Shown here: piece by piece, positions 18,480-26,670 of the stretch
Layout: each line of letters starts with the position of its first letter
Numbering within the stretch: the stretch's first letter is position 1
Origin: Candidatus Nitrospira nitrosa
Lineage (GTDB): Bacteria; Nitrospirota; Nitrospiria; Nitrospirales; Nitrospiraceae
Assembly: GCF_001458735.1 (NCBI RefSeq)
Contig: NZ_CZQA01000008.1
Location: 496,001 to 560,000, forward strand
Length of the DNA stretch: 64,000 nt
Direction of reading: 5' to 3'
Notes under the pieces: generated by a model
What the model saw: the letters and a program-made list of their open reading frames with translations, nothing else
What the model was told of the DNA's origin: nothing
The model's database searches: none
Translations under genes and position numbers: made by a program

Positions 18480-18773
18480 TTACTTCTTCCGTACCCTGGC
18501 TTTCACACTGTTGACATAGTCTGTAATTGCAGCATCCACTTCATCAACCGTCATCGGACGATCATGTGTTTCACTTTCATCAATGAGATACCGGTCCTGC
18601 TCTTTTTCCTGTTTCAAAATGACGGCGTTTTCAGGGGTCACCTCAATCAGCATAAACCATTCCTTCACCCCCTGTGAGAGCACCACCTGCTTGCCGGCGC
18701 CCTTTCTAGTGATCTCAATCTGAAGCCCATCATCCGTTTCCGTCGAGGGCCAGACCCCGCTTGCAAACGACAT
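18480..18773 (-). CDS. Hypothetical small acidic/basic protein
   Basis: 97 residues if started at ATG 18773 (MSFASGVW...); upstream frame stays open but overlaps the divergent gene at 18946. Mixed strand-helix sequence with no signal peptide or transmembrane segment: LQIEITRKGAGKQVVLSQGVKEWFMLIEVT. Ends KARVRKK. The stop is 3 nt from the DsrE gene start at 18476, so they are probably in one transcript. Not recognised. Confidence 0.6.
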   Translation of the reverse strand: MSFASGVWPSTETDDGLQIEITRKGAGKQVVLSQGVKEWFMLIEVTPENAVILKQEKEQDRYLIDESETHDRPMTVDEVDAAITDYVNSVKARVRKK

Positions 18774-18945
18774 ATCCCCAATGACGACCGTCAAGATGCC
18801 TAAGAACGTTGCAGCTTTGAGGTTCACCTGACACCACACTGCCGTCACGATGCGATTATAGCGAGCATGGGGCGACTCCGTAAACCATGGAGATCTACCT
18901 TGTTTGCCTTGAGAGGCGTCGGAGCCCGTGTTAGGATGCCGCCCG

Positions 18946-19377
18946 ATGGATGGACTCATTGCAACGGTTGAGCAGTATATCTCCACCGAAACACTCGTCA
19001 CCCTGACGGCCCTCTCGATCGTCTTTTTTGTCGGATCGTTGATCGCCATCCCGTTCATCCTGGTCAGGTTGCCGACAGAATTTTTTGACACGCGTGTACC
19101 ACGACGTTGGATGGAAAATCATCACCCGGTGCTTCGGCTCCTCGGCCATCTCGCGAAGAATGTGGTCGGCGCGATCTTTCTGTTCGCCGGATTCTTGATG
19201 CTCTTCCTCCCAGGTCAGGGCATTCTCACGATGTTAATCGGGATCACGATGCTGGACTTTCCCGGCAAGCGCAAACTCGAAGCCAAGATGATCGGGCAGC
19301 CCGCTGTTCTGGGCACCATCAACAACATGCGCCAGAAGTTTGGGAAGCCTCCGCTCACGATCGCGCCAGACCCCTGA
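18946..19377 (+). CDS. PGPGW-family inner-membrane protein
   Basis: 143 residues; two or three hydrophobic segments (about 16-40 and 65-95 from ATG 18946) and the motif LFLPGQGILTMLIGITMLDFPGKRK, the PGPGW-type hairpin of this small membrane family (here PGQG). Role unknown in the family. Start placed at MDGLIATVEQ; an upstream in-frame start at 18928 exists. Divergent from the 18480 gene. Confidence 0.8.
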   Translation: MDGLIATVEQYISTETLVTLTALSIVFFVGSLIAIPFILVRLPTEFFDTRVPRRWMENHHPVLRLLGHLAKNVVGAIFLFAGFLMLFLPGQGILTMLIGITMLDFPGKRKLEAKMIGQPAVLGTINNMRQKFGKPPLTIAPDP

Positions 19378-19469
19378 CCAGGACTGAGACAACAGTGCTG
19401 AGTACTGAGATGGGGCGTATGATCTCCTCTCAATACTCAGCCCTCAGAAGTCCGCACTGAAAGAGCTCC

Positions 19470-22136
19470 ATGCCTGAGACATCACTCCAATCCAACAAGC
19501 GCCCCACTCTGTATTTGATCGACGGCAGTGCCTATATCTATCGCGCTTTTTTTGCCCTGCCGGCCCTCAATAACTCCAAAGGCCTCCAGACCAACGCCGT
19601 CTATGGGTTCATGACCACGCTTCTCAAGATCATCCGTGAACATCGCCCGGATGGCCTGATCGTCGCATTCGATGAGAAGGGGCCGACCCTCCGGCACGAG
19701 GAATTCAAAGAGTATAAAGCGCAGCGTCCGCCGATGCCCGACGGCATGAAGGCTCAGATCCCGTACATTCATCGAGCCGTGGAGGCACTGAATATCCCCG
19801 CCGTCAAACAAGTCGGCTACGAAGCTGATGATCTCATCGGCACCCTCGCTCGCCAAGCAGAACGGGCCGGCCATGATGTCATTATTGTCACCGGCGATAA
19901 GGACATGCTCCAACTCATCACACCGCACGTGCGCATCTACGATCCGGTGAAAGACAAATGGTCCAGCGATGCGGAATGTATCGCCAAGTTCGGTGTTGAA
20001 CCGGCGCGTGTCGTCGAAATCATGGGATTGATGGGCGACAGCAGCGACAATATCCCTGGGGTGAAAGGCATCGGCGAGAAAACCGCTATGAAACTCATTG
20101 CTCAGTTTGGGACCATTGATGAGCTGCTTCGCCGACTCGACGAGGTGACACCCGCACGTATCAAGACCCTCCTGACAGAACAGGCGGACAATGCACGGCT
20201 GAGCCGGAAGCTCGCGACCATCGATACCCAGAGCCCGGTAGACTTCCAGCCTGAATCCTACCGGATCAAGCCACCGCACGACGAGCAGCTCGCCGAACTG
20301 CTGCGCGAGCTCGAGTTCATGTCGCTGTTGAAGAGTCTTCAGCCGTCCTCCAAACAGCCAGAGGCCAAAGCTCCTGCGCCAGTCGTCATCGAGGATGAGT
20401 CAGCCGCACAGCGGTTCGCTGAAAGTTTACCCAAACATACTCCGCTCGCCGTGCATTGCCTCTTCGCCGGACAACCAGGTGTGCATGCCGATCTGAACGG
20501 TCTCGCGCTCTCGAGTGGAGGCCACACCGTCTTCGTCCCGATCGATATTCACGCCTATATGCGACCGATCATGCCTCTCCTTCACGATCCACAGAGAACC
20601 AAAGTGGCACATGACCTCAAAGCCACCCTATTGGCCTTACATCGCCTGGGCGTGACCCTGGCGCCACCCTATGTCGACACCATGGTCGCCGATTATCTAC
20701 TCAATCCCAATCGCCGAGACCATGGCCTCGAAACGATCGCGATGGAACGGCTTGGAGAGCGGTTCGGATCGGATAAGGGAAAAACCGCTCAACCTCAGTC
20801 GCTCTTTGACGTTGATTCCGGCTCCCGAGAGCAAGCCACAGAAGCCGCTTCGTGCTTGATACAACTCGAACCCATCCTCGCAAACCAATTGACGGGCCAG
20901 GGAAGCCTGCCCCTCTTTACCGATGTCGAGATGCCACTCATCCCGGTCCTGGCAGACATCGAACGGAATGGGTTCTTGCTCGATGTCGAAGCGCTACACA
21001 CCTTGGGTAAAGAACTCGAACGGGAACTCGACCGCATGATGGACACCATCGCTGGAGTAGCCGGAGGCGAGTTCAATATCAATTCCCCGAAACAGCTGGC
21101 CACCGTCCTGTTCGAGAAGCTCGGCCTAAAACCCCTGCGGAAAACAAAGACCGGGTACTCCACCGATGAAGACACCTTGACCCAACTGGCATCGCAACAT
21201 GACTTGCCTGCGCAGATTTTGAACTACCGTAGCCTCAGCAAACTCAAGTCCACCTATGTGGACGCCTTACCAGAACTCGTCAGGCCGGAGACGAAACGGC
21301 TCCACACCTCGTTGAACCAGACCGTTGCCGCAACTGGACGGCTGTCGTCGACCGATCCGAATCTGCAAAACATCCCCGTCAAAGGGGACTATGGTCTCCG
21401 CATTCGTGAAGCGTTCATTGTTCCGAAGGGTCATGAGCTGCTCTGCGCCGACTACAGCCAGATCGAGCCGCGCATCCTCGCCCATCTGTCACAAGATCCC
21501 AGGCTGCTCTCGGTCTTTGCCAAGGAAGAAGACATCCACATGGCCACGGCCATGGAAATCTTCGGGCTCCCCTCAAGCCAGATCACGCGAGATATGCGCC
21601 GCGCGGCCAAGACCGTCGTCTTCGGTATCGTCTACGGCATCAGCCCGTTCGGTCTCTCCCAGAATTTAGGAGTACCCCAGGCCGAGGCGAAAAAATACAT
21701 CGAGACGTTCTTTGAGCGATTCGCTGCGGTGCGGGCTCTCATGGATCGAAACATCGCCGAAGGGCGAGAGAAGGGCTATACCACCACTATCCTTGGCCGC
21801 CGCCGGCCGATTCCTGAGCTCCAGAGCGGCGATCCTACACAACGGGGCTTTGGCGAACGCATGGCGGTGAATAGCCCCATCCAAGGTTCCGCGGCGGACT
21901 TGATCAAAGTGGCCATGATCAACGTCCACAAGACCCTGCACAAGGAACTGCCCCACGTGAAGATGATTCTTCAAGTCCACGACGAACTCATCTTCGAAGT
22001 GCCGGGCCACGATCTGGAGGAAACAAAACGGCTGGTGAAGCAGGAGATGGAAGGAGTAGGTAAACAGCTCGGCCTTTCAGCCCCGCTCAAAGTCGATCTC
22101 GGCGTCGGTAAAAACTGGCGCGTGGCGCATCCGTAA
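19470..22136 (+). CDS. polA: DNA polymerase I, with an apparently inactive 3'-5' exonuclease domain
   Basis: 888 residues: 5'-nuclease domain 1-290 (YLIDGSAYIYRAFFALP, GYEADDLIGTLA), a 3'-5' exonuclease-like domain about 305-470, and the family A polymerase domain (DYSQIEPRILAHLSQDP, AAKTVVFGIVYGIS, QVHDELIFEV). The exonuclease motif I DxE is replaced by 'AVHCLFAG', and the final Y-x3-D motif is not seen, so proofreading is probably lost, as in Taq polymerase. Fills gaps in repair and replaces RNA primers. The spacer in front is low-complexity 'gctgagtactgagat' text. Its 3' end has a short degenerate copy near 22718-22747. Confidence 0.95.
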   Translation: MPETSLQSNKRPTLYLIDGSAYIYRAFFALPALNNSKGLQTNAVYGFMTTLLKIIREHRPDGLIVAFDEKGPTLRHEEFKEYKAQRPPMPDGMKAQIPYIHRAVEALNIPAVKQVGYEADDLIGTLARQAERAGHDVIIVTGDKDMLQLITPHVRIYDPVKDKWSSDAECIAKFGVEPARVVEIMGLMGDSSDNIPGVKGIGEKTAMKLIAQFGTIDELLRRLDEVTPARIKTLLTEQADNARLSRKLATIDTQSPVDFQPESYRIKPPHDEQLAELLRELEFMSLLKSLQPSSKQPEAKAPAPVVIEDESAAQRFAESLPKHTPLAVHCLFAGQPGVHADLNGLALSSGGHTVFVPIDIHAYMRPIMPLLHDPQRTKVAHDLKATLLALHRLGVTLAPPYVDTMVADYLLNPNRRDHGLETIAMERLGERFGSDKGKTAQPQSLFDVDSGSREQATEAASCLIQLEPILANQLTGQGSLPLFTDVEMPLIPVLADIERNGFLLDVEALHTLGKELERELDRMMDTIAGVAGGEFNINSPKQLATVLFEKLGLKPLRKTKTGYSTDEDTLTQLASQHDLPAQILNYRSLSKLKSTYVDALPELVRPETKRLHTSLNQTVAATGRLSSTDPNLQNIPVKGDYGLRIREAFIVPKGHELLCADYSQIEPRILAHLSQDPRLLSVFAKEEDIHMATAMEIFGLPSSQITRDMRRAAKTVVFGIVYGISPFGLSQNLGVPQAEAKKYIETFFERFAAVRALMDRNIAEGREKGYTTTILGRRRPIPELQSGDPTQRGFGERMAVNSPIQGSAADLIKVAMINVHKTLHKELPHVKMILQVHDELIFEVPGHDLEETKRLVKQEMEGVGKQLGLSAPLKVDLGVGKNWRVAHP

Positions 22137-22782
22137 TGCGATATCCTCATTCGGATCAAGCGCGTTGTGTTAGCTGCTCACTACGCATGCAGCGAAAACG
22201 CTCGAATTGCAACGGAGTTGGATCGCCTGACAGAGTTTGATGTCGACGAGTCGATCTTGAGCGACGTATCCGCTTCAGAGGTACTCCGCACGACAAACAT
22301 CCAGCAAAGGCGTGAAGGCTGAAGCCTCACGAATGCCCGGTCTGCGACGAGAACGTCTATGACCGTGAGGCCATGCGAAAAATAGGCGCGCACTCACCAG
22401 ATTTTTCAAAGGCTCGCGCTTCCCTGTTCATGCGAGCTCTTGGAGAGAATCGAGTCAGACATCCCTCGCCAACGCCATATCTCAAAGAGACACGAACAAC
22501 TGTTTTTGAGGTTGACGGCTAAGATCCAGGCTGCGATGAGTCATACGAATCTCGCTTAGCCTGAAATCCCTTCCGATTTTCCGAGAACAAGAATAGCTCA
22601 CTGAGGACTCGAATCCAATTCTCACCGTTGACACTTGCATCCTCGTCAATCAGCGGGTACATAGGAAGATAGCGGATGTCGGTAGGCAGATGAGATCATC
22701 CGCTTCGAGCAAGATCTATCTCGGCGTCGGAAGGAACTGACGCGTCGAATTCTCCCAGCCCACAACCGATGTGAGGTGACAT
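22137..22782 (+). other. Long intergenic stretch, probably decayed inserted DNA
   Basis: About 645 nt with no intact gene. Pieces of open frame exist in changing frames (for instance one reading LAAHYACSENARIATELDRL and another with CPVCDENVYDREAMRKIG), which looks like frameshifted coding remains, perhaps of a toxin-antitoxin or zinc-finger protein; I cannot name it. At 22718-22747 a 30-nt piece resembles the 3' end of polA. RBS for the next gene lies at the right end. Confidence 0.45.
22718..22747 (+). pseudogene. Degenerate short copy of the polA 3' end
   Basis: ATCTCGGCGTCGG plus the following 17 nt match polA 22096-22125 at 25 of 30 positions (first 13 identical, then AACTG and CGCGT). 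Same orientation as polA. Short, so chance cannot be excluded, but it repeats the pattern seen for adh and the EEP gene. Confidence 0.5.
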
Positions 22783-23040
22783 ATGCTGACCATACGAATT
22801 TCAGTCGCGTGGACGATAGCGGCCATCACCCTTGGAACACTCGGCATCTTATTCTTACTGGGCCAACCCTTCTCCGCAAAAGCCCAAGAGCCCAAACGAT
22901 ATCAGTACATGATCGTCGAGGTACTGCCTGATACCCAGAATATGCAAACCAAGCTGAATGAATTTGGAGCCGATGGCTGGGAGCTGGTGGCAGCCCCGAT
23001 GGGGAACATGACCGAACCGAGACTGATTTTTAAGAAGTAG
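22783..23040 (+). CDS. DUF4177-like small exported or anchored protein
   Basis: 85 residues. N-terminal hydrophobic segment 8-28 is a signal peptide or membrane anchor ending near SAKAQ. The rest, YQYMIVEVLPDTQNMQTKLNEFGADGWELVAAP...LIFKK, is the DUF4177 fold (YeYkvv... lN.lG.eGWELv), a small beta-alpha unit of unknown role. SD gaggtga lies 7 nt before the ATG. A strong terminator follows. Confidence 0.8.
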   Translation: MLTIRISVAWTIAAITLGTLGILFLLGQPFSAKAQEPKRYQYMIVEVLPDTQNMQTKLNEFGADGWELVAAPMGNMTEPRLIFKK

Positions 23041-23051
23041 ACTGAGAATTC

Positions 23052-23087
23052 ATCCCCGCTGACTCTTAATCAGCGGGGATATTCTTT
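23052..23087 (+). terminator. Strong hairpin terminator
   Basis: Perfect 11-bp stem ATCCCCGCTGA (23052-23062) / TCAGCGGGGAT (23070-23080) with a 7-nt loop, followed by ATTCTTT. Twelve nt after the DUF4177-type gene stop. Confidence 0.85.
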
Positions 23088-23214
23088 GAACTCTCTACCT
23101 TCCCTTGTTCTTTAGTTCCATTGTTCTACAACCGCTTGGAGCCGCACGTATGGAATTCTTGACTCCGGATCAGGCAAGGCCTAGGCTCTAAGCTGATCGT
23201 CCATGAGAACTCAG

Positions 23215-23392
23215 ATGCCGACCCCCTAAGAAACAGGCCTTCGATATAATAAAGAAGCTATCTGCGAAAGCCACGTGGAACGATATCATGTTCGAAATCT
23301 TCGTCCGCAAAAAGATCGAGGCCGACGTCCAGGTTGCTGATGAAGGGAGGTCTATTCCGTACAAAGTTGTGAAAAAACGCTTCCTTCGGTAA
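23215..23392 (+). pseudogene. Antitoxin-like small gene, frameshifted in a C5 run
   Basis: From ATG 23215 the frame reads MPTP and then stops (TAA at 23227). Removing one C from the run at 23222-23226 restores 58 residues: MPTPKKQAFDIIKKLSAKAT, then a segment reading ATWNDIMFEIFVRKKIEAD, and an end reading YKVVKKRFLR. This matches the small helical antitoxins found with RelE/ParE toxins ('..i.klp...t.edi.y.lyvr.kie.gl.d...gr...hee.k..'). No toxin gene is next to it. Either a one-base insertion has killed it or the base is a sequencing error. Confidence 0.65.
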
Positions 23393-23436
23393 GCACCTGT
23401 TCCTTGAGAACCGCCACGCGCAGCTGCAGGAGCTGG

Positions 23437-23754
23437 ATGAAAAAGATCTTCGTCTCTCAGCATTTATTTGAAGTCGAAATGCGCAAGGAGCAGCTTGAGC
23501 AGGCCGGCATCCGGTGCCTGATCAAGAACCAGCGTTCATCCGGCTTGGCCGGAGAGATTCCTTTTACTGAAGTGTTCCCTGAACTGTGGGTCATCCAAGA
23601 CGAGGCCGCCTATCGGGCGCGACAAGTCCTCGACGAAGAGTTGATTACTCAGCCGTCAAATCCAGGGGCTTGGGTCTGCACCGGGTGTGGCGAACAACAC
23701 GAACGTCAATTTTCTGAATGTTGGAGGTGTGGAGGAACCAGCGTATCCCCGTGA
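23437..23754 (+). CDS. DUF2007-type (putative signal-transducing) protein with C-terminal zinc knuckle
   Basis: 105 residues from ATG 23437. Residues 1-70 are the DUF2007 fold: KKIFVSQHLFEVEMRKEQLEQAGIRCLIKNQ, then ELWVIQDEAAYRARQVLDEEL. Residues 78-100 form a zinc finger with C-x2-C and C-x2-C (WVCTGCGEQHERQFSECWRCGG), similar to the RanBP2-type knuckle. Function unknown. An upstream start at 23404 is in frame but not supported by an SD. Confidence 0.75.
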   Translation: MKKIFVSQHLFEVEMRKEQLEQAGIRCLIKNQRSSGLAGEIPFTEVFPELWVIQDEAAYRARQVLDEELITQPSNPGAWVCTGCGEQHERQFSECWRCGGTSVSP

Positions 23755-23782
23755 TGCAGCGCACTTGCATGCTCAGGCTTCA

Positions 23783-24226
23783 CTACTTTTTCCCGCACAA
23801 AAATTTCCACACTGACTGCGCGAGTGTCCCTCGGGTGATGGGCACCCAGCTGGACTCACCAGATTTTTTGTAGATCGAGTGACCGGTCCCCATATTTCCG
23901 GCAAATCGCTCAATCGCCACAAGGCGAAACCGTTCCCTGGAACAATCGTGTTCCTCTTGGTTACGAGTGGATAAGAACGTGCTCAGCCCTCTGGTGCTGG
24001 CGGCCTTGAGATCATCTAACACTAGGGCCCTCACGATCTCCCCGTTCCGGCTGATGCTCTCCGAATCGACGTAGATCGCATCCTTCTCGTTACGATCGAC
24101 CAACAGCCACTCCGCACACACCGCTCCTACACCCCACACCTGAAGAGCCATCAATACGAGAAAAATTCCAGGAGACGTCTGAAAAAACCTACGAGTGGAC
24201 GGCACACACAACCTCAGTATACGCAT
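23783..24226 (-). CDS. Exported surface-adhesin-E-like (CNP1-like) protein
   Basis: 147 residues from ATG 24226 with a signal peptide ending near VCA. The mature start AEWLLVDRNEKDAIYVDSESISRNGEIVRALVLDDLK is the small 'surface-adhesin protein E' domain ('W..v......yvd..ti...g..v..w.l.dy'). Two cysteines (in EHDCSRERFRL and FLCGKK) may form a disulfide. Secreted or periplasmic. Function unknown in this organism. Confidence 0.65.
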   Translation of the reverse strand: MRILRLCVPSTRRFFQTSPGIFLVLMALQVWGVGAVCAEWLLVDRNEKDAIYVDSESISRNGEIVRALVLDDLKAASTRGLSTFLSTRNQEEHDCSRERFRLVAIERFAGNMGTGHSIYKKSGESSWVPITRGTLAQSVWKFLCGKK

Positions 24227-24314
24227 GTTGGAACAGCACCACGAAGAAACGTGGCGCCAACGGAAGCGACACTCACTGACGGACATACCGTGTTGAGAAC
24301 ACGGGAATTCGTTG

Positions 24315-24572
24315 TCACTCAGATGGTGGCTTCATACCGAGCTCGTCGACCCGTTTCAAGCAGTCGTTGAATCCCTGCCGACGTTGGACAAATGACCAAA
24401 ACAATTTGTACCGATTCAGCATGTCCAGCTGTTGTACATGTTCATCGCAGGTCTTCTGTTTCCAGGGCTCTACGTTGTCCGGCGGTGCGGTGACGACCCA
24501 TGCTCCCCCAATCAAGGCCGAGACGAGCAGTACCGCACCACCGACGGCCATCATTCCTGTCTTGATGCTCAT
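24315..24572 (-). CDS. Hypothetical small membrane-anchored protein
   Basis: 85 residues from ATG 24572: one N-terminal transmembrane segment (about 5-27) and a soluble tail with two cysteines (KTCDEHVQQLDML, and GFNDCLKRVDELG) that could pair. I do not recognise the family. Upstream in-frame starts at 24629 and 24599 overlap the tRNA region and are less likely. Confidence 0.5.
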   Translation of the reverse strand: MSIKTGMMAVGGAVLLVSALIGGAWVVTAPPDNVEPWKQKTCDEHVQQLDMLNRYKLFWSFVQRRQGFNDCLKRVDELGMKPPSE

Positions 24573-24650
24573 GAATCCCTCTTTCAGTACGTTGAACATC
24601 GGAGAGTCGGCCGATCTCTTTAGGATCAAACCTTACCCTCTTCATCAATA

Positions 24651-24740
24651 TGGTGCCGGAGACCGGGATCGAACCGGTACGGGCCTTTTGAGCCCGAGGG
24701 ATTTTAAGTCCCTTGCGTCTGCCTATTCCGCCACTCCGGC
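24651..24740 (-). tRNA. tRNA-Leu (anticodon UAA)
   Basis: Minus strand reads GCCGGAGTGGCGGAATAGGC at the 5' end and ends TCCGGCACCA with the CCA encoded. The acceptor arm pairs GCCGGAG with CTCCGGC. The anticodon loop CTTAAAA gives UAA, so leucine codons UUA/UUG. The long variable arm (CTCGGGCTCAAAAGGCCCG) is the class II sign of leucine tRNA; the T arm is GGTTCGATCC. A TATGAT box lies 15 nt upstream. Confidence 0.97.
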
Positions 24741-24935
24741 GAAGGGCGGATTGTATCATAGCGACCCTGGCTCTCTGCCACTATTCTCACGGTCCCGGCC
24801 CCTACCCATGGCATGACACACAAACACTGTGTGCGACAGACTGAATCGGCCACAGGATCGCATACCCGGCGATCGCGTCAGCAAGCAAGACGCCAAAAAC
24901 TTTTATGAAATCACATCTGGGCCTGCGGTATAGTA

Positions 24936-25578
24936 ATGGAAAATCAATTTCATCAAGCTCAAGAGTAGCAGTCTGAGAACCACGGTTTCACAATTTCTCC
25001 TCGCTGCCTTCCTCATCATAACGGCGATGCCGAGTGATGCGGTGAGCCAAGAGGCGGTTCTCGATATCCTTCCGCTCCGCCCATTCAGTTTCGACGCAGC
25101 CTTCAACCAACAAAACTTTGCACCAAAAAGCAGACTTATCTCCGTTAAAGGCGGATTCACCGCGCTTCGCTATGGCCCCCTTGAAGTACGAGGGATCTAC
25201 CAGTATTTCAGTCTCCATAATCCCATTATAACTACTGACCAGCATCTTCTTTATGCGAACCCACGTTGGAATAATTTCATTGACGTATTGGATTTTCCAA
25301 GCGGCAAACCCATCAGTCGCATCCTGCGACATGTGCTCTTCGGTCCGCTGGAGCATCGGGCGGTACCCTATGTCGGCGCAATGCTGGGAGGCACCTTACC
25401 GGGGCGCGGCCCCCTTTCCCCCGGCTACCTATATGGAGGACAGATCGGTGTACGATTTCCTGTCGCTCAGGGATTTTCCGTCGATATGGGACTTCAGTAC
25501 CTGCGATTTGAGATCGATGCCCAGAGTAGGTCCGACTTGGCAAAACAATGGCTCTTCACCATCGGCCTTCGGTTTTAA
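24936..25578 (+). CDS. Outer-membrane beta-barrel protein, start region needs one base removed
   Basis: 183 residues are encoded from ATG 25027, mostly alternating beta-strand sequence ending in FTIGLRF, typical of an outer-membrane barrel. Just upstream in the same frame is a clear signal peptide (SSSLRTTVSQFLLAAFLIITA) but no in-frame start before a stop. An ATG at 24936 fits if one A of the run at 24940-24943 is removed, giving MEINFIKLKSSSLR and so on. So the natural protein is probably about 213 residues and the frameshift is recent or an error. Lipid A-modifying PagL-like barrels have a similar look, but no catalytic residues can be assigned. Confidence 0.6.
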
Positions 25579-25622
25579 GCCGATGGTGCTGACGAGCTGT
25601 CGAGACATGGGAGATATGGATC

Positions 25623-26654
25623 GTGGGCGTTTCCGCCATTAAGAAATTCATCGGGTCACTTATGCTGGCGGGCCTCTGCACTCTTCTGCAAGGATGCGGT
25701 CTTGTCTATGATGCCGTCGAGCTCATACACCCATTGACCCAGGACGAACTGTCGGTCATCTGTGCCCGCGGGCGATTGCGTGTGGGGATTTCCGTTGAAC
25801 CATTTCGTCCGTTCATTTTTCCCGCCATGTATACCGACGAGGGGATTCGAGTTACCGGACTGGATATCGAACTGATCCGAGAAGTCGCGGACGCTCTCAC
25901 TGTTCACTGCGGCAAACAAACGCCTATTGTTCCCACCCTCCATGTCACTCGCTTCCCGGATCTCTTTATTAAGATGAACGAAGGGCAGCTTGATCTCTTT
26001 GTCTCATCCGTCAGCGGAACGATACCCGGCACGAGGCCGACCGGCCTATGGTTTTCGCTTCCGTACTTCTATAATGACGGCATAGCCGCTATCATCCAAA
26101 ATCCAGACGTAGCGGACCGAATACGACAACAACTTCAACAGCAGAACGGGCAGGTGGATACCCTGGCTGCAGTCAGGAAAAGTTTTGCGAGATTGACCGT
26201 CGCCGTTCAAAAGGGACGATCCTCTCAACTGTATGCCGAGGCTAATCTCAAGCAGGCCCGCCTGGTGATCTGCGATTCACTTCCCGCCTCGATCGAAGCC
26301 AAGGATCTGAATATCGACGTGATCCTGACCAATCATTCCATTCTCGAGTATGTGACAAAACGCGTCTGGCAAGATTGGCGGCTGCTGACACAACTCGACG
26401 GCACCCCTATGATTCTGACTCATGAGAATCTTTCCATCGTGACCAGCGACGACCATAGGCAGTTACAATGGTTGCTGAACAATCTTCTGTTTCGCCTGGA
26501 AGAGTCGAATCGACTGAAGCATATGCGCTGGAGATGGGTGGACGAACCCTACGCGCCTACTCGGCGAGCAACCAGTGAAGGGCTACCCCTGGAGATCACG
26601 CAAGTTCCTCAGCATTACGATCAGGGGCAGTGCCGCGTTGCGGAGAGGCAATGA
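25623..26654 (+). CDS. Solute-binding lipoprotein (SBP_bac_3-like)
   Basis: 343 residues from a GTG start, with a lipobox LLQGC near residue 25 so the mature protein is a membrane-anchored periplasmic lipoprotein. 'ICARGRLRVGISVEPFRPFIFP' and 'GLDIELIREVADAL' are the canonical first strand-helix of family 3 solute-binding proteins (polar amino acids and similar ligands). No ABC permease is adjacent; the next gene, 16 nt away, is a haem-domain protein, so it may act as a sensor rather than a transporter. This is inference. Confidence 0.75.
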   Translation: MGVSAIKKFIGSLMLAGLCTLLQGCGLVYDAVELIHPLTQDELSVICARGRLRVGISVEPFRPFIFPAMYTDEGIRVTGLDIELIREVADALTVHCGKQTPIVPTLHVTRFPDLFIKMNEGQLDLFVSSVSGTIPGTRPTGLWFSLPYFYNDGIAAIIQNPDVADRIRQQLQQQNGQVDTLAAVRKSFARLTVAVQKGRSSQLYAEANLKQARLVICDSLPASIEAKDLNIDVILTNHSILEYVTKRVWQDWRLLTQLDGTPMILTHENLSIVTSDDHRQLQWLLNNLLFRLEESNRLKHMRWRWVDEPYAPTRRATSEGLPLEITQVPQHYDQGQCRVAERQ

Positions 26655-26670
26655 ACAAGTCGGGGTGTTC

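Noticed and set aside
22181-22393. 70-codon minus-strand frame after polA
   Set aside because: No signal or family pattern; the surrounding DNA looks decayed.
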